A stretch of 64,000 nucleotides of DNA, from contig NZ_CAJFCL010000008.1 in the NCBI RefSeq assembly GCF_904063065.1, positions 62,001-126,000 of the forward strand, in the 5' to 3' direction. Position numbers and translations under genes: made by a program. Shown here in pieces: positions 41,256 through 51,176 of this stretch. The first letter of the stretch is position 1; each line of letters starts with the position of its first letter. The stretch is from Pseudomonas paraversuta (GTDB lineage: Bacteria; Pseudomonadota; Gammaproteobacteria; Pseudomonadales; Pseudomonadaceae). The notes beneath the pieces were generated by a model. It saw only the letters and a program-made list of their open reading frames with translations, was not told the DNA's origin and did not search any database.

Positions 41256-42128
41256 TCAGCGGATGTGAGCAAGCACTCCTTGAAGCTCATCCAGAGAGTT
41301 GTAACCAATGACTAACTGACCCTTTCCCTTCTTACCGTGGCGAATCTGCACCGCAGAGCCTAGGCGCTCGGCCAGACGCTGCTCGAGCCGGGTGATATCC
41401 GGATCGGTTTTGACCGGTTCGGCAGGCTCTTGCTTGCCACTCAACCACTGGCGAACCAGGGCTTCGGTCTGACGCACGGTCAAACCACGTGCGACAACGT
41501 GTCGCGCCCCTTCAACCTGCTGATTTTCAGGCAAACCCAGGAGTGCCCGGGCATGACCCATTTCCAGGTCACCATGGGACAGCATGGTTTTGATCACTTC
41601 CGGCAGTGAAATCAACCGTAACAAGTTAGCCACAGACACTCGGGACTTACCCACAGCATCGGCCACCTGTTGCTGAGTCAGCTGGAACTCTTGCTGCAAA
41701 CGCTGCAAGGCCACGGCTTCTTCAATCGGATTGAGGTCTTCACGCTGGATGTTTTCGATCAGCGCCATTGCAATGGCAGTTTCATCCGGTACGTCTTTGA
41801 CCATCGCCGGGATGGTGTCCTTGCCCGCTTGCTGACTTGCACGCCAGCGGCGCTCACCGGCAATGATCTCAAAACGCCCGCCAGCGATCGGACGCACCAC
41901 GATCGGCTGCATCACGCCCTGAGACTTGATCGAACTCGCAAGCTCTTCAAGTGCCTGGGGGTCCATGTCGCGACGAGGCTGGTATTTACCGCGCTGGATC
42001 AAGTCCAGGGGCAAATGCTGCAGTTCGCTTTGATCAACCTTGACCGCTTGTTCTTCCAGCGAGCTGACCGTAGGACCACTCAGAAGAGCATCCAGTCCGC
42101 GTCCGAGACCTCGTTTCTTGACGGCCAT
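41256..42128 (-). CDS. parB: Chromosome partitioning protein ParB (CTPase, parS-binding)
   Basis: 290 residues. The N-terminal ParB/Srx domain contains YQPRRDMDPQALEELASSIK and the nucleotide-binding GERRWRAS. A central helix-turn-helix (QQVADAVGKSRVSVANLLRL) binds parS, and a C-terminal dimerisation domain follows. It loads on parS sites near oriC, spreads as a clamp and recruits ParA and SMC. It lies 9 bases after parA. A matching site (TGTTCCACGTGGAACA) is at 56008. Confidence 0.97.
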   Translation of the reverse strand: MAVKKRGLGRGLDALLSGPTVSSLEEQAVKVDQSELQHLPLDLIQRGKYQPRRDMDPQALEELASSIKSQGVMQPIVVRPIAGGRFEIIAGERRWRASQQAGKDTIPAMVKDVPDETAIAMALIENIQREDLNPIEEAVALQRLQQEFQLTQQQVADAVGKSRVSVANLLRLISLPEVIKTMLSHGDLEMGHARALLGLPENQQVEGARHVVARGLTVRQTEALVRQWLSGKQEPAEPVKTDPDITRLEQRLAERLGSAVQIRHGKKGKGQLVIGYNSLDELQGVLAHIR

Positions 42129-42137
42129 GGGATTTCC

Positions 42138-42929
42138 TTAAGTTGGCTGAGCAGTGCGGGAGGTACGACGTTGACGACGAACCAGCTCGCCCGCCAGGGC
42201 AAGGTAAGCAATCGCGCCACGGGAATTTTTGTCATAGGCCAGGGCAGGCATGCCATAGCTTGGCGCTTCAGCCAGACGGATATTGCGCGGAATCACGGTG
42301 TCGTAGAGCTGCTCGCCAAAGTGTTCCTTGAGCTGGGCCGAGACATCGTTCATCAGGCTCAGACGCGGATCGTACATAGTCCGCAGCAAGCCTTCGATTT
42401 TCAGGTTCGGGTTCAGCAGCTCAGCGATACGCTTGATGTTATCCACAAGGTCGCTCAAGCCTTCGAGCGCGAAGTACTCGCACTGCATGGGGATAATCAC
42501 CCCGTCGGCAGCGACCAGAGCGTTCAGGGTCAGCATCGACAGTGACGGCGGGCAATCGATCAGGATGTAGTCGTAGCTCTCACGGACCGGGGCCAGTGCA
42601 GTACGCAGACGGCTTTCCTTCATCTGCATTTCGAGCAGTACGACTTCAGCCGCGGTCAGATCGCGGTTAGCTGGCAGTAACTGGTAACCACCGTGTTCGG
42701 AGTAGTGCATGGCCTCGGCCAGATCACACTCACCGATCAACAGGTCATAGACTGAATTCTCGAGACCATGCTTATCCACACCGCTACCCATGGTGGCGTT
42801 GCCCTGTGGATCGAGGTCGATCAGCAGTACGCGGCGCTTGGTCGCGACCAACGATGCTGCGAGGTTGATACAGGTGGTGGTTTTACCCACACCACCCTTT
42901 TGGTTCGCTATTGCGAATACCTTAGCCAT
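42138..42929 (-). CDS. parA: Chromosome partitioning ATPase ParA (Soj)
   Basis: 263 residues. The deviant Walker A is NQKGGVGKTTTCIN and the second motif is LIDCPPSLSMLTLNAL. It binds DNA non-specifically as an ATP dimer and moves the ParB-parS complex. The start at 42929 (MAKVFAIANQKGG) matches family N-termini; an upstream ATG adds six residues. Two consensus DnaA boxes (42439 and 42772) lie inside the gene. Confidence 0.97.
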   Translation of the reverse strand: MAKVFAIANQKGGVGKTTTCINLAASLVATKRRVLLIDLDPQGNATMGSGVDKHGLENSVYDLLIGECDLAEAMHYSEHGGYQLLPANRDLTAAEVVLLEMQMKESRLRTALAPVRESYDYILIDCPPSLSMLTLNALVAADGVIIPMQCEYFALEGLSDLVDNIKRIAELLNPNLKIEGLLRTMYDPRLSLMNDVSAQLKEHFGEQLYDTVIPRNIRLAEAPSYGMPALAYDKNSRGAIAYLALAGELVRRQRRTSRTAQPT

Positions 42930-42947
42930 TCTTGCTTGCGTTCCCAA

Positions 42948-43592
42948 TCATGCCGTGCGGCGCAGTATCAGCAGATGGCGTTGGCCTTGGCAACCCGGAA
43001 CGGTCAAGGCGTGTTCGCCATCGAGACGAAAATCAGACGGCAATGCTACCAGCTCATCGGCCGGATGAACGCCCTTCATTGCCAACCAGCGCGTTTCGCT
43101 GTCACCAAGGTGACGCGTCCAGTTGCTGAAGTTTTCCATACTGCTGAAAGCTCTGGACACAATTCCAGTGAACGGTTGCGCAGGCTGATACTCCTCGACG
43201 CGACTGTGGATAACTTGCAGGTTATCCAGCTTGAGCTCGAGTTTGACCTGGGTCAGGAAGCGGGTTTTCTTGCCGTTACTGTCCAGGCAGGTCACTTGCG
43301 ACCCGGGAAACAGGATGGCCAAGGGAATCCCCGGCATGCCGCCGCCACTACCGACATCCAGCCAGCGGCCGTTTTCGATGAAAGGCATCACGCTCAGACT
43401 GTCGAGCAAATGGCGCGACACCATTTCGTCGGGGTTACGCACAGCCGTAAGGTTGTAGGCCTTGTTCCATTTGATCAACAGGGCGAGATAACCCAGCAAC
43501 TGCTGGTGCTGGGCCTCGGTCAGATCGACGCCCAGCTGGCGTGCACCTGTGGATAACTCTTCAGCATGTTGTGCGGTAACCAGCGAACTCAA
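42948..43592 (-). CDS. rsmG: 16S rRNA (guanine527-N7)-methyltransferase
   Basis: 214 residues. The SAM-binding motif is WLDVGSGGGMPGIPLAILFP, followed by CLDSNGKKTRFL. It methylates G527 of 16S rRNA. The start is TTG at 43592, overlapping the mnmG stop by 4 bases (TTGA), so the two are translationally coupled. Consensus DnaA boxes at 43205 and 43548 lie in the gene. Confidence 0.95.
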   Translation of the reverse strand: MSSLVTAQHAEELSTGARQLGVDLTEAQHQQLLGYLALLIKWNKAYNLTAVRNPDEMVSRHLLDSLSVMPFIENGRWLDVGSGGGMPGIPLAILFPGSQVTCLDSNGKKTRFLTQVKLELKLDNLQVIHSRVEEYQPAQPFTGIVSRAFSSMENFSNWTRHLGDSETRWLAMKGVHPADELVALPSDFRLDGEHALTVPGCQGQRHLLILRRTA

Positions 43593-45484
43593 GCGTTTTG
43601 CTCCAACTTGCGGCCAGCGCCGCGTTTTTTCAGGTGAATCATCAACAGGGAGATCGCAGCCGGTGTCACACCGGGAATGCGCGAAGCCTGGCCCAGCGTC
43701 TCGGGACGCGTAGCACCCAGCTTGCTCTGGATCTCTTTCGACAGTCCGGAGATGGTCGTGTAATCGATATCCACAGGCAGTTTGGTATTTTCACTGGCCC
43801 GCAGACGAGCAATCTCATCCTGTTGACGATCGATGTAACCGGCATATTTGGTCTTGATTTCAACCTGCTCGGCCACCAGCGGATCGGTTGCACCCTGCCC
43901 TGTCACTTCGATCAGACCGACGTAATCAATTTCGGGACGGGTCAGCAGATTCAGCAAATTGTATTCGTGGGTCAAAGGCGTACCGAACCGGGCTGCAATC
44001 GCTTCACCCTGTTCAGTGCCCGGGCGAACCCAGGTGCTCTTCAAGCGCTGTTCTTCCTGCGCGATGCTTTCGCGCTTGGTGCAAAACGCAGCCCAGCGGG
44101 CGTCGTCGACCAGGCCAAGCTCGCGTCCTTTCTCGGTCAGACGCATATCGGCGTTGTCTTCACGCAGGATCAGGCGGTACTCGGCCCGGGAGGTGAACAT
44201 CCGGTACGGTTCTTGAGTTCCCAAGGTGATCAGATCGTCCACCAGGACCCCGATGTAGGCCTCGTCGCGACGAGGGCACCAGCTGTCTTTGCCCTGTGCA
44301 AGCAATGCCGCGTTGGCGCCGGCGAGCAAACCTTGTGCTCCGGCTTCTTCGTAACCGGTGGTGCCGTTGATTTGTCCGGCAAAGAACAAACCGCCGATCA
44401 CCTTGGTTTCGAGGCTGTATTTCAGGTCACGGGGATCGAAATAGTCGTATTCGATGGCATAACCTGGACGCACGATGTGGGCGTTTTCCATACCGCGGAT
44501 CGACTGCACAATCTGGATCTGCACATCGAACGGCAAGGAAGTGGAAATCCCGTTCGGGTACAGCTCGTGGGTCGTCAAACCTTCAGGTTCGATAAAGACC
44601 TGATGGCTTTCCTTGTCGGCAAAGCGATGAATCTTGTCTTCGATGGACGGGCAATAGCGCGGACCAATGCCCTCGATAACACCCGAATACATCGGTGAAC
44701 GATCAAGGTTGGCAGCAATGATTTCGTGGGTGCGGGCGTTGGTATGGGTAATCCAGCAACTGACTTGCGCCGGATGCTGTTGCTTGTTGCCCATGAACGA
44801 CATCACTGGAATCGGGGTATCGCCAGGCTGTTCGGTCATGACCGAAAAATCCACTGAACGACCATCAATACGCGGTGGTGTACCGGTTTTCAGGCGACCG
44901 ACCCGTAATGGCAGTTCACGCAGGCGCTGTGCCAGGGCGATCGAAGGTGGATCACCGGCCCGGCCGCCTGAATAATTCTGCATTCCGATGTGGATAAGTC
45001 CACCGAGGAAAGTGCCTGTGGTCAAAACCACGGCATCGGCCATGAAACGCAGACCCATCTGGGTTACTACGCCACGGACCTGATCCTGTTCAACGATCAG
45101 GTCATCAGCCGCTTGTTGAAATATCCACAGGTTGGGCTGGTTTTCCAGAATTTCCCGTACTGCCGCCTTGTACAGAATGCGGTCGGCCTGTGCACGGGTT
45201 GCACGCACTGCCGGGCCTTTGCGGCCATTGAGTACACGGAACTGGATACCGCCTTTATCGGTGGCAATCGCCATCGCGCCACCGAGGGCATCGATTTCTT
45301 TAACCAGATGGCTTTTACCAATCCCGCCAATCGCAGGATTGCAGCTCATTTGCCCGAGGGTTTCCACGTTGTGGGTCAACAGCAGGGTTTTTACGCCCAT
45401 ACGTGCTGAAGCAAGTGCAGCCTCGGTTCCGGCGTGACCGCCGCCGATGACGATCACTGCAAAACGGGAAGGGAAATTCACCAC
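43589..45484 (-). CDS. mnmG: tRNA uridine-34 5-carboxymethylaminomethyl modification enzyme, FAD subunit
   Basis: About 631 residues. The FAD-binding motif is VIVIGGGHAGTEAALASARM; SCNPAIGGIGKSHLVKEID and the C-terminal region with ASRIPGVTPAAISLL are typical of GidA. With MnmE it modifies U34 of several tRNAs. No ATG is available: two consecutive GTG codons (45484, 45481) give MVNFPSRF, and GAGG lies just upstream. The open frame extends further but with an unlikely N-terminus. Confidence 0.96.
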   Translation of the reverse strand: MVNFPSRFAVIVIGGGHAGTEAALASARMGVKTLLLTHNVETLGQMSCNPAIGGIGKSHLVKEIDALGGAMAIATDKGGIQFRVLNGRKGPAVRATRAQADRILYKAAVREILENQPNLWIFQQAADDLIVEQDQVRGVVTQMGLRFMADAVVLTTGTFLGGLIHIGMQNYSGGRAGDPPSIALAQRLRELPLRVGRLKTGTPPRIDGRSVDFSVMTEQPGDTPIPVMSFMGNKQQHPAQVSCWITHTNARTHEIIAANLDRSPMYSGVIEGIGPRYCPSIEDKIHRFADKESHQVFIEPEGLTTHELYPNGISTSLPFDVQIQIVQSIRGMENAHIVRPGYAIEYDYFDPRDLKYSLETKVIGGLFFAGQINGTTGYEEAGAQGLLAGANAALLAQGKDSWCPRRDEAYIGVLVDDLITLGTQEPYRMFTSRAEYRLILREDNADMRLTEKGRELGLVDDARWAAFCTKRESIAQEEQRLKSTWVRPGTEQGEAIAARFGTPLTHEYNLLNLLTRPEIDYVGLIEVTGQGATDPLVAEQVEIKTKYAGYIDRQQDEIARLRASENTKLPVDIDYTTISGLSKEIQSKLGATRPETLGQASRIPGVTPAAISLLMIHLKKRGAGRKLEQNA

Positions 45485-45579
45485 GCACCTCGTGCCTGTT
45501 TCTAGGGGTTTTTGGATAGACCGCAAAGTATAGGGACTTCGCCCTTCTTAAAGAACCCTTTGCACAAAATTTAACCAGC

Positions 45580-45852
45580 TGTGGATAAGGCCAGATAGAT
45601 AAATAAATAGAGAAGAAATTTATAAAGCTTTGTTTTTATGTTTATTACTACTGAGCGACCTATCTGTGGATAGATTGCTGAAGGCCTTTAAACGCGTACT
45701 GTACAGAGATTCAAAAATCTGTGGTTAGGTGCCAATGAGGGGTTTGGATAAGTGCTTTAAGCTTGTGGATAAAGACCTCGCTTATCCACAGGGGTGGTTA
45801 TCTTCAGTTTTCAGGCCTACTTACCCACCGAGCTGAGGGGCGGTTATGCACA
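45580..45852. other. DnaA-box cluster with AT-rich stretch upstream of mnmG (second origin-like region)
   Basis: Four consensus boxes lie within 273 bases: TGTGGATAA at 45580 and 45764, TTATCCACA at 45782 and TTATGCACA at 45844, with a near-match TGTGGATAG at 45665. An AT-rich stretch occupies about 45590-45660. The whole gap 45485-45983 has no gene. Pseudomonas is known for two autonomously replicating regions, one by dnaA and one by gidA (mnmG), so this is likely the second. Function here is inferred. Confidence 0.6.
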
Positions 45853-45983
45853 GGGCTTATTTCATGTTTATTGTGCAATCCAGCCAATAAACAGGCAGCC
45901 GAAGGCCGCTCGAATGGCTGTTTCATCAAGCGGCCTGACGATCGGTAGCTGGGTAAAGCGAAAAATGCCTGAAATTAACCCCT

Positions 45984-47599
45984 TCAGACGGAGATATTCA
46001 GCCAGCCTGAGGTCGAGGCCTCAAGCCTGTGGGTAATTCCGATAGCGTCCACAAACGCTTCATCGTGGGAAGTCACGATCAAAGTCCCCCGGTACTGCTG
46101 GAGCATCGATTCCAGGGCCCGGATAGAGGGCAAATCGAGATGATTGGCCGGTTCATCCAGCAATAAAAGCTGTGCTGGCTGTTGTGCATAAAGCACACAT
46201 GCCATTGCCGCTTTCACCCGCTCACCCCCACTGAGCTGTGCACAAGTCTGGTTTACCTGGTTAGCGTCAAGGCCTATTTGCGCCAGCCGGGTACGCAATT
46301 CACTGTCATTGAGCTCCTGGTTCAGAGCGCGCAATTGCTCAAGCACTGACAGCCCGGGCTCCAGCAATGTCAGATGCTGGTCGAGATAAGCCGCTGTCAC
46401 AAAGGTGTGAGCCTGGCCCGATATGATAGGAAGCTGCCCGGCCAAAACCTTGAGCAAGGTCGACTTGCCGCAACCGTTTGGCCCCACAAGGGCGACTCGC
46501 TGGCCCCGACTCAGGGTCAGGTTGACCAGCTGCAGAGGCTCAGCCCCCCGGGGCAAACGGGCATCTATCAGCTCTGCGATTTGCAACGGTACGTTTTGGC
46601 TGCGTACAGGTGGATACACAAAAATGCTCTGTTGGTCTTCTACCTGGCTTGCAGCCAGGTGGACCTTGGCAGACAAGGCCTGATGTGCAGTGTTTTGTTG
46701 CAGCCGCAGTTTGCCGCTACTGGTCTGACTGCGTTCCTTTTGCCGATCCAGCAGGATCTTCGCCTGGTTACTGCCACTGGCCTGTTGCTTGCCTCGGGCT
46801 TGCCTGCGCTCAAGGCGCTCCCTTTGCTCACGCTGGGCATGCTCCTCGCGTTTGCGTTCAACCTTGGCTGATTCCAGTCGTTGCAGGGCCGACTGTTGCT
46901 GCTGGTCTTTGGCCTGTGCATAAAACGAGAAATTGCCGCCATAGCTGGTGAGTCCAGGGATGAGAGTTCCACGATGCGTTCCATGCACTCCAACAATTCG
47001 CGGTCATGGCTGATCACCAGCAGACCGCCGGGCCAACGTTGCAGTTGTTGATACAAAGCCTGTCGGTGCTGACGATCGAGATGATTGGAGGGTTCATCCA
47101 GTATCAAAAAGTCGGCTTCAGACAAAAAAGCGCCCATCAAAGCTACGCGCATGGCTTCGCCACCACTGAGCGCCGAAGCAGGTGTCGAAGGATTCAGGTG
47201 GGCGAGTCCGTTTTGCTGCAGCTGGTCGAGCAATTGCTGACGAATGTTCCACTGCTCTCCTACGCAGTCAAAGTCCGCTTGGACAGTGCTGCCTTGCCCG
47301 ATACGCTCAAGGGCACAGAGGATGGGCTGCACGCCTGCCAGATCGGCCAGGGTCCGCTCTGATTCAAGGCTGACTTGCTGTGCCAGGTAATACACCGATC
47401 CGTTGCGCAGACAGCGACCTGAGCTGGGCAAGAGATCCCCTGCGATTAGACGCGCCAGGATACTTTTGCCCACGCCATTGCGCCCGATCAGGCCTGTGGG
47501 GCGTTGGTCGAGGTGCAAATCAAGGTCAGAAAACAGCGGGCTACCGTCGGGTAGCTGATAAGAAACGCTTTCCAGCGTCACATAGGGAACGTGAGTCAT
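45984..47599 (-). pseudogene. ABC-F family ATPase, broken by a frameshift near 46954
   Basis: The first part (ATG 47599, preceded by GGAG) encodes the N-terminal ATPase domain: GLIGRNGVGKSILARLIAGD, then ALSGGEAMRVALMGAFLSEA and LILDEPSNHLD. After CMERIVELSSL the frame shifts. The matching continuation GLTSYGGNFSFYAQAKDQQQ is in the -1 frame and runs to 45984 through the linker helices and the second ATPase domain (VGPNGCGKSTLLKVLAGQ, LSGGERVKAAMA, LLLDEPANHLD). A single missing base restores a ~538-residue ABC-F protein. ABC-F proteins act on ribosomes (translation factors or antibiotic protection). The lesion may be real or a sequencing error. Confidence 0.85.
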
Positions 47600-47733
47600 A
47601 TGCACTCCAAAGATGCCCAGAACTGCCCCTGCTGTGAGGGGAATAAGAACTGGCCGCAAGAATCGCGGCGGCATCAATGACGCATTGGACTAACACCTCT
47701 GTGGATGTGGGGAATGGAAACTATACCGAAAAC

Positions 47734-47775
47734 TGTAGGAGCGAGCTTGCTATCTTTTAACCGCTCGCTCCTACA
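47734..47775. repeat. Pseudomonas REP pair (REPIN)
   Basis: TGTAGGAGCGAGC (47734-47746) and its exact complement GCTCGCTCCTACA (47763-47775) face each other across 16 bases, in the gap between mnmE and the ABC-F gene. This is the common Pseudomonas extragenic palindrome. Confidence 0.88.
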
Positions 47776-47785
47776 GGGATCTTGG

Positions 47786-49162
47786 CTATTTACCGATACA
47801 GAAGCTGGAGAAGATCCGTCCCAGCAGATCATCCGAGCTGAATGCCCCGGTAATCTCGCCGAGGGAATGCTGGGCCTGACGTAAATCCTCCGCCAGCAAC
47901 TCACCGGCACCCGCCAGGGTCAGCTGTGCCCTGCCGTGCTCCAGGGCATCACTTGCATGGCGCAACGCCTCCAGGTGACGACGGCGTGCACTGAAGCTGC
48001 TCTCAGAGGTCTGCTCGTAGCCCATGCAGGCCTTGAGATGATCGCGCAGCAACTCGAGGCCATCTCCGGCATCTGTGGAGCGGGCACTCAAGCTGATGGT
48101 CACGTGGCCATCGTCACAGACCTGCAGACGAATATCCTCTCCGGTCAGGTCAGCCTTGTTGCGGATCAAGGTTACTTTGGCCGGGTCCGGACGCTGCTGC
48201 AAAAACTCGGGCCACAGGGCAAAGGGGTCATCAGCCTCTGGTGCAGTCGCATCCACCACCAGCAACACCCGGTCAGCTTCACCAATGGCCTTGAGGGCTC
48301 GTTGTACACCGATTTTTTCGACTTGATCATCGGTGTCGCGCAGACCTGCAGTGTCTACCACGTGCAACGGCATGCCATCGATGTGGATATGTTCACGCAA
48401 TACGTCACGGGTGGTGCCGGCAATTTCGGTAACAATTGCGGCTTCGCGTCCGGCCAGTGCGTTGAGCAAGCTGGACTTTCCTGCATTGGGCCGGCCGGCA
48501 ATCACTACTGTCATGCCGTCCCGCAACAATGCACCCTGGCCTGCCTCGCGCATCACGGTGGATAACTCATGGCGAACCTTGTCGAGCATCCCCAGCACGT
48601 GGCCATCGGCCAGAAAGTCGATTTCCTCTTCCGGAAAATCAATCGCAGCTTCGACGTAGATGCGCAAACCGATCAATTGTTCGGTCAAGTTATGCACACG
48701 CTGCGAAAACGCTCCCTGCAAGGAGCGCAAGGCATTGCGTGCCGCCTGTGCAGAGCTGGCCTCGATAAGGTCGGCAATGGCTTCGGCCTGGGCCAGATCG
48801 AGCTTGTCATTCAAAAATGCGCGTTCGCTGAACTCGCCCGGGCGTGCCAGGCGGCAACCCAGTTGAATACAGCGTTGCAGCAACATATCGAGAACAATGG
48901 GGCCGCCGTGACCTTGCAGTTCCAGCACGTCTTCGCCGGTAAAAGAGTTGGGGCCCGGGAAGTACAGCGCGATGCCTTCATCGAGTACTTCGCGGTTTTC
49001 CCCATAAAACGGACCGTAGTGGGCGTAGCGCGGCTTCAATTCGCGCTCGCTGAATGCTTTGGCTGCGATGCTTGCGAGCGGGCCGGAGATACGCACGATA
49101 CCCACACCACCTCGGCCTTGGGCAGTTGCCACAGCGGCAATGGTTTCAGCAGCAACACTCAT
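47786..49162 (-). CDS. mnmE: tRNA modification GTPase
   Basis: 458 residues. The N-terminal folate-binding domain begins MSVAAETIAAVATAQGRGG; the G domain has GRPNAGKSSLLNALAGRE, DTAGLRDT and NKAD; the C-terminus is the catalytic CIGK. It works with MnmG on tRNA U34. The start at 49162 matches family N-termini. It is separated from yidC by a terminator. Confidence 0.97.
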   Translation of the reverse strand: MSVAAETIAAVATAQGRGGVGIVRISGPLASIAAKAFSERELKPRYAHYGPFYGENREVLDEGIALYFPGPNSFTGEDVLELQGHGGPIVLDMLLQRCIQLGCRLARPGEFSERAFLNDKLDLAQAEAIADLIEASSAQAARNALRSLQGAFSQRVHNLTEQLIGLRIYVEAAIDFPEEEIDFLADGHVLGMLDKVRHELSTVMREAGQGALLRDGMTVVIAGRPNAGKSSLLNALAGREAAIVTEIAGTTRDVLREHIHIDGMPLHVVDTAGLRDTDDQVEKIGVQRALKAIGEADRVLLVVDATAPEADDPFALWPEFLQQRPDPAKVTLIRNKADLTGEDIRLQVCDDGHVTISLSARSTDAGDGLELLRDHLKACMGYEQTSESSFSARRRHLEALRHASDALEHGRAQLTLAGAGELLAEDLRQAQHSLGEITGAFSSDDLLGRIFSSFCIGK

Positions 49163-49195
49163 AAAACAGGCCTCAAAACAAAAGTGATGGAAAGC

Positions 49196-49220
49196 AAAAC
49201 GCCCCACTAGGGGGCGTTTT
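49196..49220. terminator. Intrinsic terminator of the rpmH-yidC operon
   Basis: AAAACGCCCC and GGGGCGTTTT are perfect 10-base arms around a 5-base loop, 22 bases past the yidC stop codon, with T-tract at the end of the minus-strand transcript. Confidence 0.88.
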
Positions 49221-49242
49221 GAGTGGTGCTCACCAGAGTAAG

Positions 49243-50928
49243 TTACTCGGCTGCTTTTTTGGTAGCAGCTTCGACCTTACGTGTGATGTACCACTGTTGG
49301 GCGATGGACAGGCAGTTGTTCACAACCCAGTACAGCACCAGACCAGCCGGGAACCACAGGAAGAAGAAGGTGAAGATGATTGGCATCAGCTTCATCACCT
49401 TGGCCTGCATCGGATCCGGAGGAGTCGGGTTCAGACGCTGCTGGATGAACATGGTTGCGCCCATGATGATCGGCAGAATGAAGAACGGGTCCTTGATCGA
49501 CAGGTCGGTAATCCAGAGCATGAACGGCGCCTGGCGCATTTCAACACTTTCCAGAAGTACCCAGTACAAGGACAGGAAGACCGGCATCTGCACCAGAATC
49601 GGCAAGCAGCCGCCCAGCGGATTGATCTTCTCTTTCTTGTACAGCTCCATCATCGCTTGCGACATTTTCTGGCGATCATCACCGAACTGCTCTTTCAGAG
49701 CGGCCAGTTTTGGTGCCACAGCGCGCATGCGGGCCATCGACTTGTAGCTGGCGGCCGACAGAGGGAAGAAGATCCCTTTGATCAGCATGGTCAGGAAAAT
49801 GATCGACCAGCCCCAGTTACCTACCAGGCTGTGGATATGTTGCAGCAGCCAGAAAATAGGCTGGGCAATGAACCACAGGATGCCGTAGTCGACAGTCAGT
49901 TCCAGGCCTGGGGATAACTCTTTGAGCACACCCTGGCTTTTCGGACCGGCGTACAAGGTAGCGCTGGTTTCGCCTGTTTTGCCCGGCTCAACGGTCAAGG
50001 TTGGACCGGTAAAACCGATGATGTAGTTGCCCTGGCTGTCTTTACGGGTCTGAACTACGTTGGAATCACCCTTCTGAGGAATCCATGCGGTTACAAAGTA
50101 GTGTTGCAGCCATGCAACCCAGCCACCTTGAACGGTTTCTTTCAGCTGGCCCTTGTCGATATCTTTCATCGACACTTTTTTGTACGGCTCAGAACTTGTC
50201 CACAGGGCGGCGCCCAGGTAAGTCGCAGTGCCGGTGGCGGTGCTGGAAGAAGGATCGGAGCTGTTGTCGCGTTTCAATTGCGCGAACAGGTTGCCGTTCC
50301 ACGGCTTGCCGCTCTCGTTATCAATCAAATAGCTGACTTGAACATCGTACAGGCCACGCTTGAGCGTGAAACGCTTGATGTAGTTGATCCCGTTTTCGCT
50401 GAATTTCAGGTCAACGACCAACTGATCCTGGCCTGGAGCCAGTTCATAAGTCTTTTTATCTGTGCTGAAAACCGGGCGACCTGCAGGGCGGGCATCCGGT
50501 CCATCAACACCTGTCAGGCCGCTTTGAGCCAGATAGGTGCGTTCGTTGCCGTTATCGAACAACTGGAAAGGAACATCCGGGTGGTCCTGACGGCGCGGAT
50601 AAAGCGGCAGACGCAACTGGGCAATGTCGCCACCCTGTGGATCAATCGCAATGTCCAGAACATCCGTTTTCAGGTGGATGAGATCTTTGCTTGCAGCAAC
50701 CGGAGTTTCAGTCGGTGTGCTGGTATCGCCATTGGCGCTGGGTACATCGGCACTGTTGGAAGCGTTGTTACCTGAAGCCGTGTCGGGCAAAGCCGGCGCG
50801 GTGGTGCTGCTGGCGGCAACATTCTGAGTCGGCAGTGCAGCTTGGCCGTAGTCCTGGTTCCATTTCAGGACCATAACGTAGGACACGACTGCTAGAGCGA
50901 CGATCAGGATCGTGCGTTTAATATCCAT
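49243..50928 (-). CDS. yidC: Membrane protein insertase YidC
   Basis: 561 residues. The first membrane helix is TILIVALAVVSYVMVL; a large periplasmic domain (about 60-350) follows, then the conserved five-helix insertase core with LGGCLPILVQMPVFLSLYWV. It inserts inner-membrane proteins, including ATP synthase c subunits. The start at 50928 (MDIKRTILIV) lies 2 bases past the yidD stop. Confidence 0.97.
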   Translation of the reverse strand: MDIKRTILIVALAVVSYVMVLKWNQDYGQAALPTQNVAASSTTAPALPDTASGNNASNSADVPSANGDTSTPTETPVAASKDLIHLKTDVLDIAIDPQGGDIAQLRLPLYPRRQDHPDVPFQLFDNGNERTYLAQSGLTGVDGPDARPAGRPVFSTDKKTYELAPGQDQLVVDLKFSENGINYIKRFTLKRGLYDVQVSYLIDNESGKPWNGNLFAQLKRDNSSDPSSSTATGTATYLGAALWTSSEPYKKVSMKDIDKGQLKETVQGGWVAWLQHYFVTAWIPQKGDSNVVQTRKDSQGNYIIGFTGPTLTVEPGKTGETSATLYAGPKSQGVLKELSPGLELTVDYGILWFIAQPIFWLLQHIHSLVGNWGWSIIFLTMLIKGIFFPLSAASYKSMARMRAVAPKLAALKEQFGDDRQKMSQAMMELYKKEKINPLGGCLPILVQMPVFLSLYWVLLESVEMRQAPFMLWITDLSIKDPFFILPIIMGATMFIQQRLNPTPPDPMQAKVMKLMPIIFTFFFLWFPAGLVLYWVVNNCLSIAQQWYITRKVEAATKKAAE

Positions 50929-50930
50929 GA

Positions 50931-51176
50931 TTACTCGGCCATCGAAGAAGAACGGGAGGTAGGGATAGGTGGAACCGGGTCGTAACCACCGGGATTCCAC
51001 GGGTGACAGCGACCTAAACGACGAAAGGTCAGCCAGCCGCCGCGAAGAACGCCATGATTTTCGATGGCTTCCAACGCGTAGCAGGAACAACTGGGGTAGA
51101 AACGGCAGTGGCTGGCCATCAAAGGACTAATGGCATAACGATAAAACTGGATCGGAACGAGCACCAGTTTACGCAT
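50931..51176 (-). CDS. yidD: Membrane protein insertion efficiency factor YidD
   Basis: 81 residues with the family core MASHCRFYPSCSCYALEAIE and GRCHPWNPGGYDPVP. It is a small inner-membrane-associated protein that helps YidC. It overlaps rnpA by 8 bases. Confidence 0.95.
   Translation of the reverse strand: MRKLVLVPIQFYRYAISPLMASHCRFYPSCSCYALEAIENHGVLRGGWLTFRRLGRCHPWNPGGYDPVPPIPTSRSSSMAE

Noticed and set aside
45984..47677. Two separate ABC ATPase genes
   Set aside because: Each half has one ATPase domain, they overlap, and the protein sequence continues smoothly across a one-base shift, so it is one broken ABC-F gene.
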